Assembly: GCF_001577835.2 (NCBI RefSeq)
Contig: NC_029516.1
Location: 119,344,808 to 119,408,807, forward strand
Origin: Coturnix japonica
Lineage: Eukaryota > Chordata > Aves > Galliformes > Phasianidae
DNA length: 64,000 nucleotides
Direction of reading: 5' to 3'
Below, in pieces: positions 25,850 to 40,800 of the stretch (position 1 is the first letter of the stretch; the number at the start of each line of letters is the position of its first letter). Under the pieces are notes generated by a model. That model made no database searches. It was not told where the DNA came from and saw only the letters and a program-made list of their open reading frames with translations. The translations under genes and the position numbers were made by a program.

Positions 25850-28800
25850 CTACCCTTCCAGGGAGCTGTCCAGAGACCAATGAGGAAGCGGATGAAAAGT
25901 ACGTTCAGGAGACAATGTTCTTAACGTAGAGCTTAACTGATATGTGACTGTACGATTCTGGCATCGAAGTTCCTGTACAGCACGTTCCCTACAGAAAAAT
26001 TATTTTACAGTCAGATTAAGCACTTTTAAAAATCAAAGTTATCACAAAGTCATTAACTTGTTTGTTTGTTTTTTTTTCTATTTTTTGTGGAGATGTGGTT
26101 TATCATACACTTCTCTGAAAAACAGGTAACTTTCTTTTTGAGTACTGTTCTTATAACTAACTTACAGGCTACACAATGAAATGCGACTTTGCTCTTTCCA
26201 AAACAATCCAGGTGATTGTGTTTGTAATTATCTTGAAGCAGAAGAGAAACTGTTTACAAGAATGATGGTGGAAGATCTCTGATTTGTAGTGAGGCAACAC
26301 TCATGTATAGACACACTCTAATATTTATCATGCTAACAAACTATAAATTAATTATTGATATTACTGCAACTGTAAACAACAGTGTGAGTAACAAATTATC
26401 CTTGACTAGGAGAAAAGCTTACGTATGGAGGCTGATTCTGCTTTTTGACTGTGAACGCCCCAAAAAGAAACAACAGGGAATAACCAAACCCCACAAAATG
26501 GAGAAGTAAGGAAACAACAGTTTAAAGAAGAAGGAGTTTATTTTGAAACAAACATACCGCTATACTGGCCTACTATGTGGCTTATTTTATGCAGCTGAAG
26601 AAGTACACATGATGCTGTCTTTTTAACTGACTTGCATGTCTAACTCCTGCAGTTTTTGCCCTGACTTCAGATTAAAGGAGAAAACAATCTGAATTTGAAA
26701 CATACATTATGACATGTAAGAAAATGTATCTTTAAAAGACTTAACCTCAAGTGTAGGTGCTTCCCTTCAAAACTCTCATCCTTATAAGTGAATAGATTAT
26801 CAACAAACTAATTTGCTACAGTTAAACAAGATACCTAATTCTCAACTGGGCTATAGTCACACCACTACTTCTATCCATTTCTTTTGGATACCTAAAATAA
26901 TGCTTGGCAATGTAATGTTTTTCCCCCCAGTGCATCCATAAAGTAGAAAAATCCTGCTATTTTTGTTTCACAAAGAAACTGCTTAAGATACCAAAACGAC
27001 ATAGATAAGCCAACTAGTAAGACAGGCCAAAGACTGCTTCTTGTCCCATGGCTAAATGGCATGAAACAATTTCTACATACTGTTAAACTCTCTCCCTTTG
27101 TCCATTAAATAAAAAAACCAAAAAGGTTATTTTCTCCATACTGGCTCCTTCTGTGCCCCACACAGCACCTGGGAGAATGCAGACTGGTACAGGATTAAAT
27201 TGCTATAAATAAGTACATGTTCAGGAAAATGTCTCATCCCATCATAAAACAGGCTGCTCAAGAAGCAAGTTTTTTTCAGTATCTCATTCCATTGGCTGAC
27301 AGCTAATGAAGACAGAACATGTAACAGTTTCACACACCATGGAATGAGTAGCCTCTGAACGCATAGGAGATAAAGAGTAGAGCAAAGCCAAACTTTGCTG
27401 TTTATAATTTTAATTAGACTAAATCGTAGTATTGCACTGTATTTCATCCCATTTAGATGGAGGAAACATAATACAAAAATATGTACTTGCCTTTCAAACC
27501 TCTCAGTTGCCAGCTGTCTTCTGGTGATACCCAGTTCTGACTCTAGCTGAGCTGTTGTATTTTTCAGCTGAGTGAAATCTCGACTCTTCACAGCGCTGTA
27601 AAGTTCATATACTTTAATTAGATAGCAGCTATAATCCTCAAGTATGTTACCAAATAGAATTATGCAAAATGAAAAGGTTAGCAATACCATGCAACTGATT
27701 CCCTTTGGGAGTAAAATGTGCACAGAGAAGTATTTTAGGTTATAGCAGAGGAATTAGAAGCAGGTTTTTGTTATCTTCTGCTATTAAGGTATCCAGGGTT
27801 CTTTGATCATTTGAAAATGCAGCTAGATAGACATGTATATACACACACATCTATGTGTATGTAAGTATACACAGCAGGAATGTTAAAACAAAACAAAACA
27901 AAACCCAACTACAACATCCTCCTGGTCATTTACTCACAGTTTATTTTCTGCTAAAGAAAGTTGTTCCTTGAGAAGCTGAATTTCAGAGTCTTTTTCTTGC
28001 TCTGCTATCTGTGACTGAAATTCTCTCTCACGATTGGATGCAAGCAAAGATTCCAGGTTTTTCAGAGATGCTCTTTCATTTCCCAGTTGTATTCTCAGCA
28101 TCTCTATTTCAGAATGGGATGAAGCACATTCACTCTGCAGCTAAACAAAGTTTTTAAAGTGTCAGATGTATGTCTGCTGAGTTCAGTGGTCAGCAGTTAG
28201 GATAATCTTTAAAAATAAAAGAAGTTTAGTATCAATGACCCAAATTTGCTCTTACTCCAAGATAGTCCAACATGGCCGATTACTGTTATATTTGACCTCA
28301 ATGTATATATATGAACTTAGGCATACTTAATACAAATAAGAAACTATGAAATAGAATTATATAATCGCAGAATATCCTGAGTTGAAAGGGATCTCAAGTG
28401 CCTCTCCTATGTGTTGCCTTCCAGACCCCTTACCACCTTTATAGCCCTCTTTTGGACACTCTCTAATAGTTTTATGTCCTTCTTATATTGTGGCACCCAA
28501 ACCTGCACCCAGTGCTTGAGATGAGGCCACAGTGCAGAGCAGAGAAATTCTTTACAAAGCAAAATCCAAATTATTTGGTCTTAATGAATTACAATGAGTT
28601 TTCCTTATTCTGAAGAGCCAATTTACCACTGTCAATCATAACTATAGTTCTCTTGCCTAGAAACAATTTTGCTACTCTACTTCTGTATTTCAGAAAAAAA
28701 AGAGAATACTAAAAATCATATAAGTTTAATGAAGATGAACAGTATTAAAACACTGAAAGAACAACATTATTTTAGCATCAGCATTCAGAATCTTCACTAA

Positions 28801-31800
28801 ACTCTCCAGTTGCATTTCTGCATTTTCCTGTCCTGAAACTCTTGTTTCCCTCTACAATCCCAGCAAGTCTCTTCATTGACAATTACTACTGTTGCTTCCT
28901 AAAACTGTCAAACATTCTAATGCCCATATCAAGTTTCTTTGCTAATGAACTACTCTAGCTATTCTGCTCACTAAGTGGCTGACTGTGAAATCCAAGACAT
29001 CTGTCAAGAAAACAATTAGGAATATTACATCTTGACTTTTCAGTACTCAAAGTAAAACTTAGCAAAGCAGTGATAGTATAGACAGTACACAATAACTGTG
29101 CTCCGAGGAGTATGCTTCTGAGGTATGCTAAATTAAACATTAAAAAAGAGAAAGAGGCGCTGAGCATCAATAGAGATTTCTTTGATCATTCCAGATCTGA
29201 AAGCAGTTTGAGATCCCTTAAAGTGTAACATTAACATAAAATTATTTTTAAAATTGATTTCACGTACCCTTTCTACCTTCTCTGATGTGGAAGTTAACTG
29301 CTGACTTAATAGCTCTTTGCCTGCATCTAATTTAATGCAAAGTTCTTGCGTAGACTTGAGATTTGCAAGTATAGAGACTCTCTCCTGATGTATGTTTTGA
29401 AGCTCTCCTTCCATTTTCTCAATAGACTTGTGTAAAGTAGCAAGCTGAGACTGGTATGCTTCTTCTGTTGTTAAATGCTATAATAAAGCAATATCGCATA
29501 ATCAAAAGTGTATTGCAAAGAAATTACCAAACTGTTTCCAAATTCCTACAAAGACATCCCACAGAACTATTGTTGTGATGATTTTTAAGACGTGGCAGTA
29601 GTTTATTCTGAATAAATTTTAAAGTCATTTCTTTAAAGAACTCCTGTATATAAAATAAGTAGAAAAAAACGATTCTTGCTTCTGATAGCAATTTCAGCTA
29701 CCGACATTTTAAACTCTCTTCTTAGGATTCTGCTCTTTCTTCTGAGTATTAAGATTCAAAATTCTGCTGCGGGCCTCATTTCATTCCCAGATAGAACCTC
29801 TTATTTTAAAAATAAAATGTATTCTTGCATGTAGAAGAGCACTGAATGGTAAATACTGTCAGCCATATTCATGTTGCTGTCACCCATAAACTCAGGCATG
29901 ATGAATAGCTGACAGAAGCCACACTAAAATGAAGTTTACAAGCCAGCAGCAGCAGTCCTGACTAGAAGCTCTCTGAATGTTTTGTATTTTAAACCTGAAC
30001 ATGATATCCATCTCCAATTCTGACTCCATTTGTTGACACATAAAGAGGCCTGTTTATTCCTATAATTAATATCAGACGTGGGAAGGAGGTAGAAAGATAA
30101 AATCTCTACCCATTTGAGGCTGGTTAGGCAAACTAGGACTGTGAGCCAGCTTCATTATATTAAACATCTGCCACACAGTTGTCCTGTACTGGTTTGCTAC
30201 TATGTTCTCATCCCTCTTCATGAACAGCTGTAGATCAGCTTCTCTTGACTATCTAATGTGTGTAAGCAGCCCTCAATAGCCTCTGCAATATTTAGGAAGC
30301 AGAGATGATCTGTGGCAAATAGAGCAGCCCCAAATCAGAACACAGTTTAAATGTTCATAGCTTTAAGTTCTTCGCACTTTCAAATAGGAAAGAGATCTTT
30401 GGGACACCTAAAGCACTGGAAAGAAGGTTGAGAAGTTGGAAGCAAGAAAAGCAAGGAAAGCAAGGACCGGAATGTAACAGGGGACAAAGCACCAGGCATG
30501 TTTCAGGTATGCTGTGGAGTTTTGTGTGAGGCTATGCCTTCCCTCATTTCAAACATAACATCTGTTGAACTTCTTTTTCTTTGAAATATATTATTTTTGT
30601 CTTATGTATTATTATTAATTTGTTTTTCCCCCAAGTATGACATTCATATGACTGCTAATTATGTTATGAAATAAACCCCATACAACTATCTCTAAAATTC
30701 AAGCAGAATTTGTATAAACTATAATTTTTAACAGCTGTAGGCTTAAAATACTACCAGATAATTCCAGATGTGAACTATGGAAATGATGATTTCAACTTAC
30801 TTGCTCCATCTCTGTTTCAAGGGTCTTCATTTTCTCTTTCAACCTGCGGTTATCAGATTCCACACTGATTAATGCCAATCTAACGGAGTTACAATCTGCT
30901 TCTACTTGGTGGCACTTTGCTTCCCAACTTTCTCCTTGTTCACAGGCTTTGTGGTAATTCTCCAAAAGCTCACTGTTCTCTCTCTCCTAAACACATAAAA
31001 CTTGTTTAATATTTTACAGTATGGGTCTCAAAATAGGGATATTCAGAGCTCTGCAGGTATGACATAGCGTTGGATGTTCTCTTTATCGAGAATCCTGCAT
31101 TTAGTGAAAACACTGAGAGACTTCTCAGATCCAGTGTCTTGTTCCATGTGGCCACATTTTGACGCTCAAGAGACATAATAAACATACACACACACACACA
31201 CATAAACGCAAAGCAGTGAAATATACGTTGTTACTTGTCCATGGGAAAATCAGCTGAGAAAACTCTTTCAAACTATTAAAACTGCAGTAGCTGAATACAG
31301 ATGAGTTTTGGAAAGTTCTTCCATGGGAATACAGTTACAATCTCAATTTTAGTTAGAACAGCTTTAATCCATATACTCACTTTAAAGTTCAGTACTCCCT
31401 TCAGCCTGGCAATTTCTGTGTTTGAATCCTGGGCTTTCTGCCTCATCTCATCAAGCTCATTCTGGTAATTAGTTATTTTCACATGTAGTACCTATGAAGG
31501 AAGACTTGTTTAATAAGGCTAAAGTACACTGTTTGTACCTCGACAAAAATAAATAGAATTTGTACATATCTAGAGCATATGCCTTTATTTGGTCAATAAG
31601 CAGCTCCTTTCTGGATGATATCAGCCCTTATAGCTGCATTTTTGAAAATGCAGAAAATGAAAAAATAAAATAAAATGAAGCAGTTGACTAAGTGGTTATA
31701 TCTTAATCAGGAAAAATAGAGCCACAAGCATTAGGAGAATGCACACAGAAGATCTGGCAACTATTGTTTGAGAAGACAATGAAGAAGATAGCAGAAAGTT

Positions 31801-34800
31801 TTCCGGACAAGTCAATTACTATCTTCCTTCCCTGAAAACTACTGTGAAAACACTCCACTGCAAGAAGCAGTATGGATGGAAAAACAGATGTAGACTATGG
31901 CGAAACCCCTCTTCCTGTTGTGAAATGTCCATGAGCTGCCGAGAAAGGTGCTCTGGAATTCTGTGAACTTTTCCAGCCCAATTGAAGAAAGAGGAATGCT
32001 AATTGAGATACTTGGAATTTCACCTAAATTAATGGAAAAGCCACAAGTAAACTATACATATCATAAAGATGCATCTATTAAAAATTAGTTGATCACATGA
32101 GGCTGATTCTTTTGTTTCTAATTGCTTCTACAAGCATACAGACACATTTCAAAGAAACCCATGAAGCTTTTGAAAGCAGCTAGAAGCAACAGGTAGCTTT
32201 ACTTTGTACCAGCTGACCACATCAGAAACAATGGGGATTATAAGTTTCTGAGTAGATGAGAGATATACATGACTAAAGAGATGCCTTTCAGCAATCCATG
32301 TTTCTACTGACAACACTCACTATCTATCTTTAGCGGTTATAACAGTTGTAGAAGGGAAGAAAGTCAGGAAATAGAAAAGTATATTCAAAGAAGAAGATAT
32401 TCTAAGCAGTTGAATAAGGGTAGAGGAGAAAAAACAAGCATGAGAAAACCTGAATTGAGGCATAATTTTTAACAAAAAGAAGAGAAAATAGAACAATATT
32501 ACACAATGATGACCTACTGCAAGTACTAAGCTTCATTTCTGGCCGCTTGGAAAACATACTGATGCGTGAACATTGTGTGTGCATGAAATGAGACTGTAGT
32601 CTAGATGTGTTTACTACTTCTCTGAGTAACTATATACAGATAAATAACACATTAGATATTTTAGTGTATGATAATCAGATACTGCCATTTTCTTTTACTC
32701 AAAAGTCCCTTTAATCAACAGTAAATACAATCCTGTTAATAAAGCTAATTAATAAACCTTAATAAATGTGTACTGTGTTCAAATATGTAAACTTGTATGT
32801 GCTCTGAGCCAGCCACAACACAGCACAATAAGTTGCTGCTACCTCCTTTACAGTACTTTTCAATGTAAGCAATGGTTATAATCACCACAATTACTTTTAC
32901 AAAAAGACCAGAAACAAAAGAGTTAAGCAGCTGTTCCTGGAGATAAACATCCAAACCATAGCATAAGAACAGCTGAGCTTCTTTATACAAGTGACCTAAG
33001 CAATAGTGAACAAATCAGTTCAGAAAAACGAGCACACCAATTCTATGCACTACTAGAAAAACACTCCATTTTCTTTTTTGGTCAAGAGTTCTCTGTGCAT
33101 ATATACCTGATTTTCTTGTTTAGCATTAGAAAGATGTTCTTGTAACCTGTCCTTCTCCTGAGCTAATATTTCTCTGTTGTTGTTAGCCTGTGCAAGTTCT
33201 TTGTTGGTTTCTTGCAGCTGTTGACGCAAACTGGTGATATCTTTCTCACAGAAACACAGCGCTTCAGCAGATTTTCTATATGTAGCAAATAATAAATACT
33301 TCAGGTATGACAATGCTGTTCAGCCTAGTAAAATGATAGCTTTCCAGTGGTTAAGTTTGTAAGATGTAACAACATTTTAATACGTAATAGAGTAGAAAAA
33401 AAAACAATTTCTACATTAGCACATCCTATGATCTATGGTTTGTTGTTTTTTTTTTTTTGCATTAATGCTATACATTAATCCAAATTGAATTATGATATTG
33501 AAATTTTATCCTTACTGTATTGTACGTTCCATATCGAAAATCAGAATCTTCAATTCTGAAATGGTTTTCTCCTGAAAAAGAAACACAAAATGAAGATGAA
33601 CTCCTCACAGCTCTGATTTCCTTTTATTCAGTTAGCGGATAAATGCAAAATGGATTCTGGTTTTCAGAGTTTCATCGTGTACTGTTTAGAGCTGAAAATT
33701 CTGATAACCTACTTTGGCAAATGAACAAATATTATTATATTCTGCAGAATGTAACCATTTAAATTAAATTTCTTAATCTTTTGCAGTTTGAACGGTGGCG
33801 TTTGTCTCACACTCCCAAAAGTAAATGCTGTCTTCTGACTGCTAGATAAGTTATCGCAGTTTTTCTACAATTAATAGACCACCAGTGTCTGGTAGTTTTT
33901 AACTGATGAAACAAGAACTTTGTCACCGTGGTTCCATTAAAAAACAAAACAAAACAGAAAACTAGCACAAACTATATCAGTTCATTCCACCGTCTCTGCA
34001 TAAAGATATTAAAAGGAGTATAGATAGGCTAAGGAACTGTTTTCCACTGAAAACTCAAGAGATATTAGATACAGCCTTCTGCAAAATAGGCACCGTTTGC
34101 AATTTAGTCTTTAATATCTGGAGTCATTGTTTATAGCAAGATGATTATGACCTGTCTTGCAATATCCTATCTTCAGTATTATGTTAAAAGCAGTGCAACT
34201 TTTTGAGTTAAAATCACAACATTTACGAAGTACTTCATTTGTGTATCCTAAATCAATATCAAGATAACTAAAGCTGAAGTGAAAAACAATGCTTCAGACC
34301 TAAGCAGCTTCTTTATATATATTGAAATCACACTACACAGAAAACAAAAGATGCATTTAGCTTAGGTAAACTAATAGCTTAAGGTGAGAAGGATATCATT
34401 CAAATGCAACATCAATGATAAGAAAAGCAGTATTACTTGGCACTGTATCTTTAATATTAATGGACACTGGGGAAGAACTCAGACTAAATTTTATGATAAA
34501 ATATTTGGTTAGCTAATTTACTTTTCTCCACCTGAGGAAAGTATTCGAAGTCTCCTCTCTTTATAAGTATAAGCTATGCAAAAAGTCAAACATGAGAGAT
34601 TTAACACGGCTCAGACCCACTGCTACTGAAGTTAAAGTGAATTTTATTGTCTCGAAACTGAAGCAGAACAAGGTCAGCACTGAGCACTGCTGTGGACAGC
34701 ATTATAAGACAGTTACGATGACCCAACAGATCCTTTCTCTATTTCATCTCATGTGATTCCATGACTTATTCTGATTATTTACACATGCGAACATACTTTA

Positions 34801-37800
34801 ATCTTCAGGCTTTCCTCCAAAGTGACTATCTTCTCTCTTCCTTCTTCCACACACTCTTGCAAAGTTTCCTTCTCTTTATCAAGTTGCAAAATTGTATCTT
34901 TCAATGCACAGATCTTCTCTTCTTGTGCAAAACACTGTTTTGAAAAGTCATCTGAACACAAACAGAAAGGTCTCATTTTTATACATTCAAATCATTCAAG
35001 ATACAAACTCATTTGATGCACTTCTGAAGCATAAAAGAACAAAAGTTTCCCTTTAAGAAAATACCGAAGCAAGTGTGTTTCCAGGAACACAGGTAATCCC
35101 AGTAATATTTGTAGAACTGCATTCTTCTTTCAAGGTCTTAAATTACTTGGCTCAAAAAAAATCTATCCTTAGATGGCTAATGATTAGATAATTCAAATAA
35201 TTTTATTGGGTATTGTAAAAATAAATGGCTATAATAGGATTACAATAGACAGAAGGCACATGGACGCTACAACCTGGAAAGGCTGACATGAAATAAAAGA
35301 GATAAATATCCCGATAGTAGACAGTTTTTTAAACAGTCCTTTATTTGTAAGAACTTTATGTACAAGAGTTTAAAAAAAAAAAACTCATTTATAAAATCCA
35401 AGCTCACTTAAGAAGTTCAAAGCTACTAATGAAAAAGCAGCTAATCTACTTATTAGAAAATCAATCTTGAAAAGATCTCTTTCCCTGTCCTCATTGAGTT
35501 TACGAAGTGCTACACATTGCATTTACCTTTAAGTGGTCAGATAATCAATCCTTCAGGTGCATACACTGCATTCTCAGGGGAAAACTACAGGAATTACTGT
35601 TACAGTAAAATTTACACCTCATAAAAAGTATGCAGGTTGCAAATTGCTTCATAAATGTCAGTGTAACTGGGTGTGTTGAATTATATTTATTAACTACTTC
35701 CAGGAGGTAAAACATCTGAAGTAAAATCATATGTTGCCCAGTCTTTCAAAGACATCATACCCATATAACCACCTTCCAGTCTTTTTCCACTCTCCCTATT
35801 TTAATACACAAGATGAAAAGCATTCAGATTTTCACATCCTTATGAATCTAGACTGCAACATACTTCAGTCAGATGACTGGAGGTCTTAGATGTGAGATTC
35901 TGGAAAGTTCAGCTTCCAAGAACAAAAAGGCTGAAAATATGCTTAGTTTGGACACATTTCCTGGGAAAGATTAAAACATGCAAGATGCCCCTATCAAACA
36001 TTAAGACAGTACTTCACTATGTCATGGAACCAGAAATTTTTAACATGATATGTAGATTTTAATATGGACAAAATACCTTTTTTTTTTCCTCAAGGCTTCT
36101 CAGGAGTGGCTTAAACACCTTAGCCAAAGCATTCAGAAGTTTAAATTTGCTTTGAATGAAATTCTTATTTGAGTTTTAGAGGTTTAGAGCTGAGTAACCA
36201 GAGTTTAAAAGTTGTAAGTAATGAAGATATTTTATAGCTGTATTTTCCATACTGCATCTAACAATACATCATGTCAGCTGGATCTATAGAAAAAAATAAG
36301 ACTTCAGGCACAATGCATTTGTATTTCTGGAAGTGGTAATTCATTCTCTGGCAAGCTAGGAGTAATTCCTGCATTTCTTCCTTCAATGCCTTAACAGAAA
36401 AAGGGTACAACATTCCATATTTTAGCCTGGAAAAGAGAAGTCTCAGGGGAGACCTCATGGCACTTTACAACTTCCTGAAGGGAGGTTGTGATGAGGAGGA
36501 GCTTGGCCTCTTCTGCCAGGCAACAAACAGGACCCGAGGAAATGGCCACAAGTTGTATCCGAAAAGGTTTAGACTGGACATACAAAGGAACTTTTTTTCT
36601 CAGAGAGTGGTCAGGCACTGGAATGGCTGCCCAAGGGAGGTGGTAGAGTCGCCATCCCTGGCAGTGTTCAAGAAGCGCCTGGATAGGGAGCTAGGAGACA
36701 TGGGTTAGGGGTTTTCTGTAGGTATGGTAAAGGAAGGACGGTCGGACTAGATGATCTTATAGGTCCTTTCCAACCTTGTGATTCAATGATCCATACGCTG
36801 CATAAGATGTTCTCCTGATTACATCATCATCTACTGATGCTGAGAGGTACAACCACCAACCTAGTGGATCACAAATACAGCTGATAGGCTCAGACACAGC
36901 ACATTAACATCAACATACATTGTTGAAACAATAGTATATGTAGCGATCAAAACTTAGAGCTTTCTTTATATAATTTTAAAATATAAAAGCCTTCCAACAA
37001 TGAAAGAAAATGGACTTTTTACATGAAACATTAACATTATCACAGTCTATTTATTTGTTTTCAATAATTTTGTTCTTTTTACATATTATAAACAAAAGAA
37101 AAACCTGCAACATATTTATCCAATTGAATTTTATTAGAAAAACTGTATCTGTCACTCACCAATTTTTTCATCCAAAAGCCTAATTTTCTCTTCATTAAGT
37201 TGAATTTCATATTTTTTCTTAGTAAGGCTTTGCTGTGCCTCTGAAAGAATCTGCTCCGTCTTTTCCTTCATTAGACTAAAAAGGAAGATAATTCAGATAT
37301 TCATATCAGACTTAATTCCTTTTTGGAATGCCACTAAAATGGCAAAAGTTAAGTAAAAGCAAGATACTTCCATTTATCTTAGACTACTGAGGATATTTTA
37401 TCAACGTTAGCCTTAATCTCCAGACATTAAATCTAAATACTACTATATAGAGTCACAGTAAAGTAAGATTTTTTTACAACAGAGAGACCAAAAAATTGTT
37501 AGAAATAATTGCAATAAAAATCTCTACTTAGAACACACATTGGAATTCTAGACCTATTTTAAGTTGGTTTTTAATAGTAGCAACTGATCTTCAAGAACTC
37601 TGTTTTTACAGTATTCATAAATCTGACAACTTGTAAAAAGCATTTCTCATGTGCTTGATCTTCCTCTCCAGCCACTAAAGGGTCCTTTTCATCAAGACCT
37701 CACTGACCTATGTTTCTTCCCTACAGCTTTACTTGAGTCTAGTCCCACTTTATGTTTCTTAACATGGTTAGGAACTCTGGTCAAGCAGCAGTTGAGGCCA

Positions 37801-40800
37801 AAAATTCTATGCAAGGCTTCAGTTTTATTTCTGCTCCTACAAAAACTGCAAGACTAATAAATGGATGTTTGAAACTAACTCAACACGAGACTCATTAGTT
37901 AGTGCTTGTTTGCTCGTCTCTTTAAGAACAAAGGAAAGGAAAATGATTTTTATATATTTGTAATTAAAACATAATTCATCAAAACACATCAATTGCTGCG
38001 GCTTCTAATAGGAAGTTCCTAATCCAAACCATTTTGCTTTTTCACTGAAGATGATATTCTTTATATCATAATAACAAGTCAACATTTTACATATAAATAA
38101 GCAATGGGGGAAAACATTTTATTCCAGAACAGAAAGATGTCTTACAAGCACAACTGTCATAAGTTCTCATCCCTTTGAGCTAAATGGAACCCAAAAAACA
38201 TAGGCTGACACTACTCAAACCAATGCAATTAGATACTTTCACTGACCTCAGTGAAATGTATTCATCTTTCTGGTGGCTTAGTTCATTTTCAGTGTCCTGG
38301 GATCTTCTTGCCAATATTTTTACCTCTGTTTCCAGAGAATCAACGTGTTCTTTCATTAGAGTCATTCTGGACATCTGCTCTAACCGTTCACTATCTAACT
38401 ATAAATACAATTAAACATTAATTAAACAGGAAAAGCTGGAATAAAAAGCTGATTTACATATAGATGCCTATTTACTCAAATGTCCAGTTTAAGGAAAGCT
38501 GTATTCGATTACTGAAACATTCACACTTTACATTCAAAGTATTTTCCTTTGTGAATGAAGGACTAGTTTCTGTGTTACTATAATAAAAGTCAGATTGCTG
38601 AAGATCAAGTCAATTAGCGCTTGGTATACAGCGACTTTCTCAGTATTACTGCCATAAATTTCATACTGAAGTATATTGCCCTCAAAGGATATCAAATAAA
38701 CTGAAGAAATAAGACAAGGCTATTCCTGATAGTCATTATGCTTCATACATCAAACATAAGATTAAAGCTGATCTGCCACTCAGAGTAGTCAGCAGATTGT
38801 TCATTACAAATGCATTCAATTTAATATTATAACTCTTATAACTGCACTTATATCCTTGGCAAAATCTAAAAGGCTGAAAGGGAGAAATGAAAATGAACAA
38901 AACCTATAACCACAAGATCTAGGAGAAAGAGGTACTATATAAATCAATGCTTATCTATTTTAAATCAAGTTGTACTAAGACTGCAAATACAATCAAGAAC
39001 TGCATTCATTTTATTAATGCTTACATTTTCTATTTGTATCTATCAGCTAACAATTGCACATTTAAGTAACTGCTACTGGATAGAACAGTATAATTACATT
39101 TTCTTGTGTGGAGTATCAAGTCTTAGTAACATGCAACCATAAGACAATCCAGATTGCAAGGCAGTCTCCAGTTTAAAGCCCTGGACAAAGTAGCTCTGAA
39201 GACAGCTTGCTCAGGGTTTTATTCAACCAGTTCTTGAAAATCTCAAAGGCTGGAGACTGCTTCACTGCTGTTGTATTCAGACTGAACACTCCTTTTTCCA
39301 ACTTATGACTATTGCTTCTCATTATTTGCTACAATCTAAGTAAATGACATACACTGTTCTCCCCTCATTTCTTCATAGAAGTCATTTAGGTTGGTCCCAC
39401 AGTACTAACCATTAAGTATCACCTGTGTTATATTTACAATTATTTAAATAATTACTCGCCTTACATTTTGAATAGTAGTTTCTAGCTCTTCAATTCTCTG
39501 CTGCAAATGAGCTTTCTCATTAAATGCAGTCTCCTGGGAAATCTGTCAAATAACAACAAAATCACATATAGAATAAATCTTAACTCACCGCAAACAGATA
39601 ATGCAATTAACTCTCAGTACCAGAATCAAAATCCTCAGCAACTTTAACTCCAGTACTAAGTAATTTTTGTGTAAAAATAAGCTTGAGTGAAAAAAAAACA
39701 CAAACTTAAACCTTCAGCTGCTCCCTGAGACTGTCACATTCCATAGCCATCCTTCGTAAATCTGACAGTGCTGTATCCCTTTCCGTCTCCACATGACTTA
39801 ACATGGCTTGAGCCACCACAGTACTTCTTGGAGTCCTGGTGCATTTGATGACTTCCTGATGAAGTTGGGTAAACTCCTCTTGTGCCTGTTGTTTAAAATA
39901 GCATAACATGTACTGCGTACATAAACCAGGGACTCATTAAAGAATTTCAGTTAGCACTGCTCAATGGAATGAATAGATGTGCATTCTGTAAAACAGTCAT
40001 CAGTGAAAAATAAATATTCGTTATCTTTTTAGTAGGCCAAAGTAACAATGCGTTACAGTAGCACATCTCAGCAGATTTAGTCCCTAAAATAACAATGTGA
40101 TATAAAGTTAAAGCAGAGAAATTAAATTTGATATGTACTCTTATGTCTGCTTTGGAAATTTCCATAAAAGATAAAATTAGCCTCCAACCTAAGAGCCTGT
40201 AGACAAACAAAACCATACACATATAATTCTTAGTATTAAAGAACAGATATAAGCCCTGTCTTAGAAAATAAACTTTTATTTTGAGCAGCAAACGTCTATC
40301 ACAAATGGCACTGACAAACAGGTGAAGAAACAATTCATCTGTAACCAGCTGTAAATAACCACTGAAATGTTGGATGCTCCGTCCTTGGAGGTGTTCAAGA
40401 CCAGGTTGGACGGGGCCCTGGGCAACCTGATCTAGTAATTGTGGAAGTTTGGTGGCCCTGCCAGGCAGGGGGGTTGGAACTTCATGATCCTTGAGGTCCA
40501 ACCCAGGTCATTCTGTGATTCTGTGATTCTGCGAAAATGATACATTTACATTATGAGTAAAGCACCAGTAAATTCACGTTATTTGTTTGTTCCCATCATA
40601 TGCATCCTTTTGTTTATAATCATTTCTTTCTTACTGGTAATTATAGCTTTGGCCAGTTGCCATTAGATAAACCGATAAGTATAAAGAAGACACTCCTGTT
40701 GCAGTGTTTTCCAAGCTCACCTGGATGTGTGATTTCTTTTTGGACATGCTTCCCAAAGTAGAGCTACGCTTAGGACTTGAAGATGTGCTTCGAAATACCC

